NCBI GenBank assembly: GCA_029834535.1
Contig: JAQMWT010000370.1
Span: 62,001-126,000 of the forward strand
DNA length: 64,000 nt
Reading direction: 5' to 3'
Source: Chrysophaeum taylorii
Lineage: Eukaryota; Sar; Pelagophyceae; Pelagomonadales; Pelagomonadaceae
Positions 10,499 through 20,389 of this stretch are shown one piece after another; the first letter of the stretch is position 1; each line of letters begins with the position of its first letter. Made by a program: the position numbers and the translations under genes. The notes under the pieces were generated by a model. That model was not told where the DNA came from. It made no database searches and saw only the letters and a program-made list of their open reading frames with translations.

Positions 10499-12563
10499 TC
10501 ACTCCATCGTGAAGCCGACGACCTCGAGGTGGATGGAGAGGCTGAGATAGGAATGCAGTTCCTCGTAGGAGGCATAGATCGGGAGGTCGAGGCGGTTGAA
10601 ACACCTGCGGACGGGACACGATGATACATAAACAAACACACAGGAAGAAAGAAATCTCTCACGTGTGGGCTCGGGGCCAGACACCGAGGGATCTGGGCAG
10701 CGAGGCGAGGGTGAAGGCACAGTAGCGGCCGTCTTCGCCGACCAACGCCTTGAAGCCGCTGGGAGGAAGCTGGGAGGCGCCCGTCGCAAACTGGCAGAGC
10801 CTCGCGCGTTCGGTATTGTCGAAGGATTCGACGCAACGCCAGAACATGTGAACGACGGGGTGGCGACCCCCCGCAAAGGCCCCCAAATATCTCGTATGTC
10901 GTTTCCAGTCGTCGACATCGATGTCGGAGAGACCGCCCACCACGAGTTGAAGCTCTTGGTAGTCGAAGATCGTCAGCAACGACCTATCCAGAAGGTCGTC
11001 GATGCCTCGCAAAAACGCGATGAGCTGCGGTTTTATCGAGTCGAGAACCCTATATTTCAACACGAGAGCGAGGTATTCCGATTTGTTCTCCCGAGTCACC
11101 GCGACGCGCGATCCTCCCGGAACGAGCTCGACGCCCGCGTCGAGCGAAAAGTCGAGCTGTAGAGGGTTGGGGTCGTTGTCCCTGATCCACGCGTAGCTCT
11201 GGAAGCTCTCGGCGTCCACAAACTCGAGGTCCGAAAACGAAAGCGGGACGGAGAGGACGTGTTTGAGGAGAGGAAGAGCTAGGCTCACGGGGAGCGGAAT
11301 TTGTTCGCGAAGGGCTTTAGCCACGAAGCGGCCGGCAAACCGGAAGAGGCGGGACTTGTCGCCAGCCGTGGGCGATATGTTGGCCGCATACCCAGCCTCG
11401 CGGCGCGACTCGAAGAGTCCTAGTTGTGACGAGAAGAGCTGGCGGGCCAGAACGTCGAACCATTCTCGTTCGACGCCGCCCGCGTCTATCGCGACCTCGC
11501 CGCGAAAACGAATCCGCAACGGGCAACGGGAGAGCCGCGACCCCACTTGCTCGAATCGTCGCATCGAGTCTTGCACGACGTGGTCGCGCCTCACTTCGAT
11601 CGTCACCGGCCTTCCTTTGTCGCCGCGCTTCGTCTGTCGTTCGAACCACACTTGTTTTTCCTTGAACGGCCTGGCGGCTACGGCCTCGAGGTCCAGCTCC
11701 TCTTCTAACAACGGTCGCGCCAGTTCTCCTGTTTGTTGTCGTTGCCAGCATCTCCATCGAGACGGCGGCATGGATCTTGGCGGCGGCGCTGGCGGCGCCG
11801 CCGCCGCCGCCGCCGCCGTCGCGAGCGCGTCGTCGACGTCGGCCACCACCGACCACCGTATCCTCCAGTCGTCGTCGTCGTCCGCCTCTTCGAGCTTCGC
11901 AACGTACGCCAACGATTCGCGGGATTGCGACGTCTGAAGGGCTGCCTCGCGCTCCCACGCGAGCCCGTCGCGCCGCCGTTTGCGTCGCCAGACGTGGCGA
12001 CGCGCGGCGCCCTTCTGCCTCAACGTCAGCTCGTTCAGCCGCCCGATAACGAACGACTGCGCGCGCAAATCGAGCGGCAGCAACGGGTCTTCCATCGACA
12101 CCCCGGGGGCCTTCTTGCGGATGCGATCATCGAACGTTTTCGTGAGTTCGTACGTCGCGCCGCACAACGCGCAAATCGACGATCTCGGCTTGTTCTCGAA
12201 AGCACAAACGAAGCACACCCACACCGACTCCCCCGACTCCACCAAGGAATCCCGCAACAAAACCAGCCGGTCCGGAGCCTCCTCCTGTGGCGCCGCCCCC
12301 GCGCTCGCACCGCCGCGCTCGAACTGGACCGTGTTGGCCGACAAGCACGCGCACCCGCAGAATAACACCAGAGCTATCACCATCACGAACACGTACCCCT
12401 GCACGAAGCTCGGCTGGCCCTCGTCGTCGCTGCTGTTCTCGTCGAACGGGATCGTTGTTGGCCGAAGCGTCGGCGCTCGCGCATCGCTCGCGCCAATCAA
12501 AACCAACACCACATACTCAAGCATCACCATAGGGTTTAAGATTCTGATTTTCGTCCTAGTCAT
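10499..12563 (-). CDS. Membrane-anchored RanBP2-finger HECT E3 ubiquitin ligase
   Basis: Two exons: 12563..10663 and 10604..10499, giving 668 residues. The ATG at 12563 gives a signal-peptide-like start (MTRTKIRILNPMVMLEYVVL), and a second hydrophobic segment at about residues 56-74 (YVFVMVIALVLFCGCACL) predicts a membrane anchor. A RanBP2-type zinc finger follows at about 113-136 (WVCFVCAFENK then CALCG); such fingers often bind ubiquitin. The HECT domain fills about 318-668: N-lobe IDAGGVEREWF, RLFRFAGRFVAKAL, and C-lobe TCFNRLDLPIYASYEEL, with the catalytic Cys at residue 635. HECT ligases accept ubiquitin on this Cys and pass it to substrate. The exon junction falls one codon before the catalytic Cys, and without splicing the protein would end just before it, so splicing is required for activity. 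Topology with the HECT domain cytosolic is inferred. It resembles the second HECT gene at 24.7-28.8 kb in architecture. Confidence 0.88.
10605..10662 (-). other. 58-nt GT-AG intron of HECT gene
   Basis: On the minus strand the intron starts GTGAGAG at 10662 and ends CCGCAG at 10605, with a pyrimidine-rich middle. Joining restores THTCFN-type HECT C-lobe sequence in phase 2 (ac + g gives Thr, then the catalytic TGT Cys). Reading through gives an immediate TGA. Confidence 0.93.
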
Positions 12564-13112
12564 ACTCCTCCTCGCCGATTTTTGTCCAAACCCTTCCACC
12601 ACATAAAAGGTCTCGTCGAGGAGCGCCAGGTTGCGGTGTTTGAGAAGCACCACCACCAACCACCACCGCCAAGGCGCTGCAATCCATCGACGAGCTCAAC
12701 GCGACCGAGGCCCAGCGCCAAGACAGAGAAACGAACTCAATAATGAGACCCTCCCTCCCTCCTCTTGACAACCCAAAAAGGATTTCAAACACGCCGTCAA
12801 CCAGGAGGCGAACCAAATCGAGCTCGAGGGCTGCTGCTGCTGCTGCTGCTGCTGCTGAATAATGTGGCATTCATTACCGAAAAAGCCACCGTCGCGTCGT
12901 CGGCGGTGATCCGCGAGTAGTGTGTTCCCTCGCGGCTGTGCAGAAGGAGACCGAAAGCAGCAGCAGCAGCGGAACTTGATGTCGCAAGACGGATCGTATC
13001 TTTCGCGGGAGCACCAACGCGGCCCGGGTCAAAAATCTTCCACAACCTCCCGTTTATCGTCGAGTTCATCGAGAGCGCGAGCCACAACCTCGTGTCCGGA
13101 GGTCGGTTGAGC

Positions 13113-13156
13113 CATTTAAGCGATCACACGCAGCAAGCATTTAAGCGATCACACGC
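13113..13156. repeat. 19-bp direct repeat pair
   Basis: The sequence catttaagcgatcacacgc occurs at 13113-13131 and again at 13138-13156, six bases apart. It is a local duplication of unknown meaning. Confidence 0.9.
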
Positions 13157-13617
13157 CGTCGGATTTTTCTCCGCCCTCGAGAGTTGATTGGTTCTCTACG
13201 TGGCTCGCGTTCACGAGCGAACGCGAGCCTTCTTCAGAATCTGCAATGATAATAAATAAATCCACATCTCGTCGTAGAAGCCTTCGACACCGAGATCGCC
13301 ACACGAGTTCCTCGTCCGTCGACGGCCAGTCCACGACCATTCTGGCGCGAATCTACTCTCCGACTGATGATCCTGGGGCCGCAGCATGCGCCGCACTTTC
13401 AAAGGGGGGGGGCAGTCTCCATCGTTGGCGACGGCGACCTCGGTCAACCAGACTTCGGAGCTCCAGAGGGCCTTGGATGGCGGTACTCAAAAATGAGTTT
13501 GGCATCCTGAAGTATTACGACCGTTTTCAACACGAGCGTCGAAAGCTTGTGGCAGCATCGTCCCGAGTCAAAGGGACCACCACCACATCTTCGATCGCAC
13601 CGCCACGAGTTTTGCGG

Positions 13618-13668
13618 CAAAGCGGCAAAGCGGCAAAGCAGCAAAGCGGCAAAGCGGCAAAGCGGCGT
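13618..13668. repeat. Short CGGCAAAG minisatellite
   Basis: Six or so tandem 8-bp units (aagcggca type) with one A for G change. It adds Gly-Lys-Ala-Ala type residues to whatever frame is read. Confidence 0.85.
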
Positions 13669-15142
13669 CGCTGGTCGAACGACGACCAAGGCTCGAACGT
13701 GTTGGTGGAGGTTGCCTCGACCCGGCGACGACGTTCGAGGATCGTTGATGGATGCGGCTCGTTGCGGTCGGCAGAAGGTGCGGGCAGCCGTGGGAGGTGG
13801 CGATGGACGCCATGGCCGCCGCGGCCGTCGATAAGGCCCTCTTATGAGCGCTAGGTGAAAGACTAAGCCAAGGCCAACCGTGAAAGTCGGGGTGTCGTCG
13901 ACGAGCGTGCCCTCTTTGGGAGGATAAAGCTCTCGACGGTGGTCAAGACGCGGCGCTTAAGCGGCTCCCGAGCGGCGCTGCGCGGAGGAACGTCCGAACG
14001 TGGAGGGGTACGTTGTCAGCACCTCAAACCCAAGTCCTACACTTCGGGCAAGTACCCGACAATCAGCCAGGCCGGGTCTTCTAAGGGCAGCGCCTCGAGC
14101 GCGTATACGAGCAGATCGAGACGAGTTGGTCGCCGGGGCGGTGCTCGCGCCAACGGCAGGTTGTGCCAGTACTCGGGACCGCGACGACCACCCAGCGTCT
14201 CCAACTCGACGCGAGGCGGGACTTGAGCAAATGACGAGCTCGAGGGTTGAGTCGCCTCTCGCCGCACGAGGAAGCGGAGGCGGCGCTCGAAGGTACCGAC
14301 GAAGGACTGGTCACGCAGGTTCTCTCAGGGTTGTAGGGTCACCCAGGATCTCCGAGGACAACGAATACGAGGATGAGGTGGCGATGGACGTCGACGATGA
14401 CGACCTCCCATTCGCCGCGTTCGCAGGGACTCCGGTCGTCCCCGCGGACGCCAAGCAGAGAGACCAGGACACTAGAAGTGGTGGCCCCAGCGCGCAAAAA
14501 GCGCAGTCTTAACGCACCCTCGTTGGGCCTACGGCCACGTGCATTCCGTGTGCGCCGGATATTGTTGTATTTGGAGCCGGTGGCATCGTGCTAGATGATG
14601 ATGGCTCACGCCTCCCCCGACCGAGGGCCAATATACCTCACTTCCAAGTAGATAATCCATATCATCTTCGCTCCAAGATTGTGAAATTAATGTTGATCAA
14701 CGCGTAGTTTTAGGGCCCGTTCGCCTTGGCTGAGCTGGTAGCCCCCGAATTCCTTGTCCAACCCTAGTTGGATATCCAAGACCTCTTCTGCTACGCGCGG
14801 GAAAAACGCACACGTAGAGCACTAGCGCACAACGACAACTGGCACCGACATTATATATCCGCATTGTATATTGTCGCCCTCACCTCTGGGATCATCGAGG
14901 AGGTCGTGCCTCACTATTTTTAATCCACGACGACGGCCTGCTGATCGAGAACCAAAAGTGCCATCCATACTACACGGTGCCATACCTTGTAGTATTATTA
15001 TTATAGTACAAAGAAGAAAGTGTGGCTCCGAGCGTCGAGACTGCCATCTAACTTTTTTCAAGCCCCACGGTCGAAAGGCGGTGTGGGCTCTGGCGATGCG
15101 ACACAGTATGTTCGTTCCGTCGCAGCTCCCCTAATATTTGTA

Positions 15143-15300
15143 AACCTCCTCTTCGTCGCACATACGTCCGGCGGCAGCATGCGTACGACCTACGGGCGGG
15201 GCCCGTCATCCCTTCGCCTGCCCCGTGCGATAACCCCGACTAGAAACCGCATACCTATCCATCCCCTTCAGGCACATCCTCATCACACAACACACCAAAA
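15143..15300 (+). repeat. Dispersed repeat, copy B
   Basis: Matches the reverse complement of 7545-7700 over about 150 bp with scattered differences and encodes the same short frame. It ends about 90 bp upstream of the glycosyltransferase start at 15388, so it may contribute to that gene's upstream region. Confidence 0.75.
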
Positions 15301-15387
15301 CCTTGTGACTATAGCACAGATCGCGATATACTACTACCCCTAGAGAGAGCGTATCGATAGGACAGACTTCTTATTGTTGAAGCAGTG

Positions 15388-16527
15388 ATGCGATGGCGGC
15401 GTTACTGTTATCTTCTTCCCGGCGTTTTGGGCTTGCTCCGGTGCACGGACTGGAGCGAACCACCAAAGCGACGGGTGCACGTCGTGCGATTCCAAAGCGT
15501 CGCGGCTTTGTTGGAATGGGTCCGACAAACAGTCGAGGCGGGCGATGGCGTGTACGTCATAGAACCGCGGTCGCAGCTCCCGCCGTGTGCGCGGGTTCTG
15601 AACGGATCTATCTGGGACGTCGTCGAGGATGCCCAAGTCGTGGTCGAGTGGTTTCCCCACCCGCGCATCGCGTGCCCGGGACGAGCGCCGCTGGAAGCGA
15701 AGCTAGCTTGCGACTATGCGATCGCGACGATGGCGACGCGAAGAATACTAAGCGAGTTCCGACTCTTTTACCTTACCCTGACACGGCACGACCGACTGCG
15801 GTCGCTGTTCGTGATCTGCGACGCGGCGGTCGACGAATGGTTGAGGCAGAACGATTTTCACCCCGACGTCCGGCGGTTTCCGCTTCTCGACGCCTACCGG
15901 GGGGATTCGCGGCCGCAGCTGATCAAACAAAACTCGATGATCGGGGGAAAGAGTCGGTGGGCTGACTTTCAGCTGGAGAAGGCCACAATTCTCGCACTCG
16001 CGCTCGAGAGGAGAGCCGGAGCCCTCTTCGTCGACTGCGACGTTATTGTTTTAGGGCCGTTTCCGCCCATGGGTCGCGAGTCCTTAGGCCTAAGCCGCCA
16101 CCGCGCTTCGCGTCGTTTCGAGCGAAAGTACGGAGCCTGGAATGGCGGGATGGTCTTCGTGCGCAACGTTACGCTCCTCGATGACTGGAAAGTAGCGACG
16201 CGAACCTCCAGGTATCACGAGCAGGCAGCTCTCGAGGACCTCGCGGCCCGCACCCCCTACTTCCTCATCGATGCCACAGCCAACGTCGGCTGGTACGAGC
16301 TCGCCACAGACTTTCGCAACGTGACGCTCGAAAACGACGCCATCCACTTCAAGGGGCGCCGCGTCCAGTCGCTCCACGTCCACATCCTTCCCGGAACGAC
16401 CCCGGCATACTATCCCAGGGGCCTCGTTCCCCACCTCTCCTCCCTCCTGCGCCGCCTCTTCCTCGTCGAGGAGGAAGAAGAGGACCTCCTCTGCCTCGAC
16501 ACCCCGTGCCCACCGGTGGTCTTCTAA
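15388..16527 (+). CDS. Secretory glycosyltransferase-like protein
   Basis: A 379-residue single-exon protein starting at the ATG at 15388 (the frame extends one codon further only with GTG). The N-terminus MRWRRYCYLLPGVLGLLRC is a basic-hydrophobic signal peptide or signal anchor, placing it in the ER/Golgi lumen. The centre carries a GT-A hallmark: a hydrophobic strand ending in a DxD-type motif (ALFVDCDVIVLGPFPP, about residues 215-230), which binds the metal and nucleotide sugar, and a conserved acceptor-side block YGAWNGGMVFVRN (about 255-268). These are features of nucleotide-diphospho-sugar transferase families (GT77/DUF-type). Donor and acceptor are unknown. Its tail is acidic and hydrophobic. 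It is followed by a GACG microsatellite and converges on the DUF1664 gene 130 bp on. Confidence 0.75.
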   Translation: MRWRRYCYLLPGVLGLLRCTDWSEPPKRRVHVVRFQSVAALLEWVRQTVEAGDGVYVIEPRSQLPPCARVLNGSIWDVVEDAQVVVEWFPHPRIACPGRAPLEAKLACDYAIATMATRRILSEFRLFYLTLTRHDRLRSLFVICDAAVDEWLRQNDFHPDVRRFPLLDAYRGDSRPQLIKQNSMIGGKSRWADFQLEKATILALALERRAGALFVDCDVIVLGPFPPMGRESLGLSRHRASRRFERKYGAWNGGMVFVRNVTLLDDWKVATRTSRYHEQAALEDLAARTPYFLIDATANVGWYELATDFRNVTLENDAIHFKGRRVQSLHVHILPGTTPAYYPRGLVPHLSSLLRRLFLVEEEEEDLLCLDTPCPPVVF

Positions 16528-16559
16528 AATAAAGAAATCTTGCAATTGAGATTGTGAAT

Positions 16560-16589
16560 GACGGACGGACGGACGGACGGACGGACGGA
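16560..16589. repeat. (GGAC)n microsatellite
   Basis: Seven tandem ggac units in the short gap between two convergent genes. Confidence 0.9.
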
Positions 16590-16655
16590 AATCTCTCGTT
16601 TCCGACGACGACCCCTCCGATCGTGTGTGTCGCGGGCTATACTAGAGTCGCGAGC

Positions 16656-16697
16656 TCATCCAGGATTCCGAAGAAGAAGCTGCTCCTCCTCCTCCTG

Positions 16698-16731
<34 letters not shown>

Positions 16732-17579
16732 CGGTCGGCGGGAGCCGCCGCCGCGAGCTTGGACTCCTGCACAATCTGGGTCACGATGGCGACGGGATCT
16801 TCTCGTTGTTGTTCGTCTTGTTGATCGCCGCCCCCCTCCTCGATCATAGAGGGGGTCTGGGTCTCGGGGGCGCTGGCCGTTCGCGTCTGGTGTGGCCGCG
16901 ACAGCAACGAGAATGACCGGAGGTTCTCGATCGCCGGAGTTTTCGCCGCGTTCTGCAGGAGCTCGCCCACCACCGCACAGAGGGCGTGGATCCCGCGGTT
17001 TGCGTAGTCTTGCTTGGCCGATGTCTCCGCCAGGCGCTTGTCGCAGCTCTCGGCGAGGCTGCGAGTCGCGTCGACGTCGGCCTTGACGTCCGAGACGTCG
17101 TCGGATACCCCCCGGATATCCCTCAATACCTTGTCGACCGTCTCCCGGATGTGCTCGATCTTCTGGGACAGGAGCTCGCGGACGTTGGAGACCATGTCGC
17201 TCACGGCCTGAATTTTGGCGGCAAAGGCGGAGACTGTCGAGTTCAAGCCGGATCGAGTGACGAGCGTGAGGTCCGCTAGGGTGAGACCGAAGCGGAATCG
17301 GAGGTACAACCAACCCCCCGCGCACAGGAGGGCCGCGAGCCACCAGGGCCGGCCCCCCTCCCTCTGTACGACGATCGTCTGGGGTCGAGACGACGCCGAC
17401 GACGACAAGTTGTCGACCTGCTTCGAGAGCTGGCGCAGCAGTCGATCGTCGGATGTGGGAACCGCGCTGCGGAGGGCGTCGTTGATCCGGTCCACGTACT
17501 CCCGGGGGAGAAAGGTCTGGCCGGCCCAGCCGAGGCCGACGAAGGTCGCCGCGCGGCCTAAGAAGGCAAGCTGGGACAT
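16656..17579 (-). CDS. DUF1664-family membrane protein
   Basis: A 307-residue protein from the ATG at 17579 (the frame extends four codons further to a TTG). The order of features matches the plant/algal DUF1664 family: an N-terminal hydrophobic stretch (LAFLGRAATFVGLGWAGQTF), a short loop, a second membrane segment with the WWLAALLCAGGWLYLRFRFG block (about residues 75-95) followed by LADLTLVTR, and a long amphipathic coiled-coil region (about 105-200) with spaced V/I/L heptads. The family's biochemical role is not established. The C-terminus carries an 11-residue Asp run encoded by a (TCA)n tract at 16,694-16,735 and a Glu run. It lies 55 bp downstream of the translocator gene on the same strand. 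Confidence 0.75.
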
Positions 17580-17634
17580 CTTCTTCTTCAAAACTCCTAT
17601 ACTACCTACCTACCTACTAGGGTTCCGTTATATA

Positions 17635-18657
17635 TTATGCGAGGATCTGTTTGAGGTACGAGTAGGCAAACGTGCCAGAAATGGCAACCGCAGCGCCGAT
17701 GGCGGCGAGGGGGGCCATCGACTCCCCGAGGACGGCGAGGGAGGCGAGGATGATGACGATGCGCTTGATCGTGTTGGCGACGGCGAGGGTCACGGGGTGG
17801 ACCTGGCCGAGCGTCAGGTACATGACCTCGTTGTTCAGGTAGTGGAAGAGGCCCGAGGAGAGGGTGAGGAGGGCGAGGCGGAGTTTATGTTCCGGCGGCA
17901 CCGCGGCAAGGCGGGCGGCGATGTGGGGTCCCTCGATCGCCAACGCGACCGGAAGCGTCGCGAGGGCCGCGCCCGCGGTGACGACGCCGAACAAACTCGA
18001 GGCGGGGAGGTCGTCGAGGGGGGAGGTCTGCATCGCCCGCTTCGAAAAGACCGCGCGGCACGCGAACAGAAGATTCGCAGCCATGGCGGTCCCGAACGAC
18101 ACAGGATTAAACGCGAGATCCTTGGCCACGGCGAGCGCGACGCCGCCGACGACGGGCAACAAACTCGCGTAGACCAAAGGATGCATCACGGTCTTAAAGA
18201 CGACCGCGCTCACGATCGCCGAAAATAAGGGTTCGAGGGCCTTGACGACGTGCGCCGAACTGACGGCTCCGGCCCCGAGGGCGATCACGGTGCACGCCTG
18301 TCCCGCGCCGTGGCAGATCGCGATGCCCGAACTCGCGGCCATCGCTTTAAATAGGCTCGCTGGGCCCGGCCGCCCGAGGGCCCACGCGGCTTGCGAATAT
18401 GCCGCGCCCACCAGCAGCTGGATTACGGCGACGCACCACGGAAGGTCGACGGTGCGGAGCACCTTCTTGTTCTGGACGTTGTAGAGGACGTTCAGCGCGT
18501 ACCACGTCGACACGAGGGCCCCGACCTCGACGCGCCTCGTCGCGCGCCTCGCGCCGCCCTTCAACTTGAGCCCCGCTGGTGGCGGCGCCGCAGGCTTGAG
18601 GCTGGTTGTTGCCTCCGCGACGGCGAGCAACACCATAATAAGGATTCGCCGCCCCAT
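17635..18657 (-). CDS. Triose-phosphate/sugar-phosphate translocator (TPT family)
   Basis: A 340-residue polytopic protein of the drug/metabolite-transporter superfamily, TPT branch. It has a signal-peptide-like N-terminus (MGRRILIMVLLAVAEATTSL) followed by a short basic stretch and then about eight to ten hydrophobic segments starting at WYALNVLYNVQNKKVL, a family hallmark, and ending with the KRIVIILASLAVLGE block, also characteristic, and the TFAYSYLKQ tail. TPT proteins exchange phosphorylated C3, C5 or C6 compounds for phosphate; in algae with complex plastids a signal peptide on a TPT suggests the plastid envelope or surrounding membranes. The substrate cannot be read from the sequence. 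Its ATG is only 30 bp from that of the divergent C2 gene. Confidence 0.88.
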   Translation of the reverse strand: MGRRILIMVLLAVAEATTSLKPAAPPPAGLKLKGGARRATRRVEVGALVSTWYALNVLYNVQNKKVLRTVDLPWCVAVIQLLVGAAYSQAAWALGRPGPASLFKAMAASSGIAICHGAGQACTVIALGAGAVSSAHVVKALEPLFSAIVSAVVFKTVMHPLVYASLLPVVGGVALAVAKDLAFNPVSFGTAMAANLLFACRAVFSKRAMQTSPLDDLPASSLFGVVTAGAALATLPVALAIEGPHIAARLAAVPPEHKLRLALLTLSSGLFHYLNNEVMYLTLGQVHPVTLAVANTIKRIVIILASLAVLGESMAPLAAIGAAVAISGTFAYSYLKQILA

Positions 18658-18687
18658 GCTTGCTTACCCTAAAGACCCTAAGAAGTA
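18658..18687. promoter_or_regulatory. 30-bp divergent intergenic region
   Basis: Only 30 bp separate the ATG of the translocator (-) from the ATG of the C2 protein (+). It contains taccctaaagaccctaa, two CCCTAA-like elements 7 bp apart. Both transcripts' leaders must start inside this interval or inside the opposite coding sequence, so promoter elements must overlap coding DNA. Confidence 0.6.
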
Positions 18688-19173
18688 ATGCACCACGACG
18701 ACGACGACGACCTCCGGCGGCTCTACGCGAAGGGAAAGGCGTCATTTTCGGTGACGATCGAGGTGGAGAGCGCCAGCCTCAGCGCCGTCGACGGCGACCC
18801 CTACGTCGTCGCCTACGTCACAACGGACCGCGAGGGCACCAAAAGAAAGACGTCGGTTGTCAAACGGACCTTGGAGCCCGCGTGGCACCAGAAAGTAAGG
18901 TTGGATGGTGTCCCCCCGACGGCGACTCTCGCCGTCGTGATCAAGGCGGAGCGCATCGGACCCAACGAGCGCGTCTGCGCCTGCGAGATCTCGGTGCTGG
19001 ACGCGATGGACCACCGCCGCGAAGAAGTCGTCGTCCTCGACCTTTCGGGCGAGAGAGCCTCCTCCGGGAAACTCCGGTGTGCCTTCCGTTTCGACCCCCC
19101 CGTCCCGAGCTTCGATGACCAGATCCGCGTCACCCAGGTCGACGGCCACACGTGCCTCCTTATGGATTATTAG
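18688..19173 (+). CDS. Small C2-domain protein
   Basis: A 161-residue protein made almost entirely of a C2-like beta-sandwich at about residues 18-135: FSVTIEVESASL, then DGDPYVVAYVTTD, the KTSVVKRTLEPAWHQKVRL block (a typical C2 strand-4 signature: T-x-V-x-K-x-T-L-x-P-x-W), and closing strands. C2 domains bind phospholipids, often with Ca2+; the loop Asp residues are partly present (DGDP), so Ca2+ binding is possible but not certain. The N-terminus has five Asp residues. There is no membrane segment. It converges on the next gene with only 7 bp between stop codons. Confidence 0.7.
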   Translation: MHHDDDDDLRRLYAKGKASFSVTIEVESASLSAVDGDPYVVAYVTTDREGTKRKTSVVKRTLEPAWHQKVRLDGVPPTATLAVVIKAERIGPNERVCACEISVLDAMDHRREEVVVLDLSGERASSGKLRCAFRFDPPVPSFDDQIRVTQVDGHTCLLMDY

Positions 19174-19180
19174 TAGTTAA

Positions 19181-19981
19181 TTAATCGTGAGCGATGGCCG
19201 TGTCGACGAGCAAGGCGACGGCGGCCACGCCACACAACACGCCCGTCGCCCACGAGGAGACACGGAAGCTCCCGCCGCGCCGCTGGCGCTCGACGAGCCG
19301 CCGGATCACTCCTTTTTCTTCCGCCACCACCGAAGAAGAAGCGACGGCGATTCCGAGAGCCGCATTGCGGCACCGAGACCACAGTTCCTTGCTGCTGGGG
19401 GGCGCGAGCCACCGGCAGACCGGGGGAAGCACGAGGACGCCGGCCGCTGTGGCGACGGCGAAACCCGCGGCGGCGAAGAGCTGGGGCGCGGACCGGAGCC
19501 CCAAGTCGTCGCCCAGAAACCCCGAGTTCGCGATCGCCAACCACACCGCGACCGCGCGCGCGTCGTCAAACCCACAGCACATTCGCGTCGCTGCGGCGGC
19601 CGCGAGAGCCGCGGGCGCGAGGAGCGGGGCAGCAACCGCAAATCTCGCCGCGGCCAAAGGCGTCTCGTACAACGCTCGTTCCACCACTACCGCAAAACTC
19701 CGCCGTGCCTGCAAGGACACCATGTCGTGCGTCCCCGTGCGGATCAGCTGGATGGCGATGCCTTCGCGAAACGCCCGAAAGGACTCGGGGGTCACGAACA
19801 CCCACAGCGCGCTCAGCGTCAACGCGTTCGACGCCGCCAACACGAGGCACGCCATCATCCACCGCCTCCGGCTGCGCCGCGCGCTCCCAAGAGCAACCGC
19901 GACGCGCTGCTTCTCCTCTCCCACGCGCTCGAGGGCCACAATCCGCGCATTCAACCGACGCAGCAAATGGGCCGAAGCCAT
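19181..19981 (-). CDS. Multi-pass membrane protein, unknown function
   Basis: A 266-residue protein from the ATG at 19981; the open frame continues 18 codons further only to a GTG. After a short basic/coiled N-terminus (HLLRRLNARIVALERVGEEK) there are about five hydrophobic segments: WMMACLVLAASNALTLSALW, a central Ala-rich pair, a FAVATAAGVLVLPPV stretch and a C-terminal VLCGVAAVALLVDTAIA. No family is recognised. A basic cytosolic loop (RRLVERQRRGG) precedes the last segment. Its stop is 7 bp from the stop of the convergent C2 gene. Confidence 0.6.
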   Translation of the reverse strand: MASAHLLRRLNARIVALERVGEEKQRVAVALGSARRSRRRWMMACLVLAASNALTLSALWVFVTPESFRAFREGIAIQLIRTGTHDMVSLQARRSFAVVVERALYETPLAAARFAVAAPLLAPAALAAAAATRMCCGFDDARAVAVWLAIANSGFLGDDLGLRSAPQLFAAAGFAVATAAGVLVLPPVCRWLAPPSSKELWSRCRNAALGIAVASSSVVAEEKGVIRRLVERQRRGGSFRVSSWATGVLCGVAAVALLVDTAIAHD

Positions 19982-20389
19982 TCTTTCTTCTTCTGTTCTC
20001 TCTGCTTGGTAGTGTCTACAACCGCCGACAGACACGCGGCGTGTCCGCGGAACTCCTCTTCTAGATCCGTTGACAAAAAAAAAACGATTGCCGTTGGCAT
20101 TGGAGGAACGTTCTCGGTGGCAAAACCATTTCTTTTGTAAACAAAGAAGGAAGGATCTCCTCCTCCTCCTACTCGAGAGTGGAGATATGCATCAACTTCG
20201 TCACCCTGCTCGGTGAACTGGTTTTCGTGCAGACTGCATGAAACGCCCACAGCAAAGACGCTGCTCTCGTGGCATGCAGAATCCTTCGTATCTGCATCTT
20301 ATTACTTACTTCAGAACCGTCAAGCTACTACTTAACCTAAAATTTTGAGGAGCTCTCCATTTGTGGTTTCGTCGAAAGAATATCTATCT

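Larger units (their letters stand above)
12670..13830 (+). pseudogene. Possible decayed host gene, identity unknown
   Basis: Several separate + strand stretches have the codon texture of the real genes here (GC-rich third positions, helical residue patterns) but change frame and meet stops repeatedly, and no GT donor is visible where a splice would be needed near 12,720. It starts directly behind the HECT gene in divergent orientation. It could instead be a multi-exon gene whose introns I cannot resolve, or an old mobile-element remnant. I do not recognise the protein. Confidence 0.3.
12564..15387. other. Spacer with decayed coding-like pieces
   Basis: The + strand between about 12,670 and 14,510 reads in disconnected stretches like protein (for example SIDELNATEAQRQDRET near 12,683, FITEKATVASSAVIRE near 12,868, PFIVEFIESASHNLVSGG near 13,040) separated by stops and simple repeats; no continuous gene can be assembled by eye. 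Small tandem duplications lie at 13,113-13,156 and 13,618-13,668, and a 170-codon frame at 14000..14512 (+) has an acidic tail but no domain. A dispersed repeat sits at 15,143-15,300. Confidence 0.4.
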
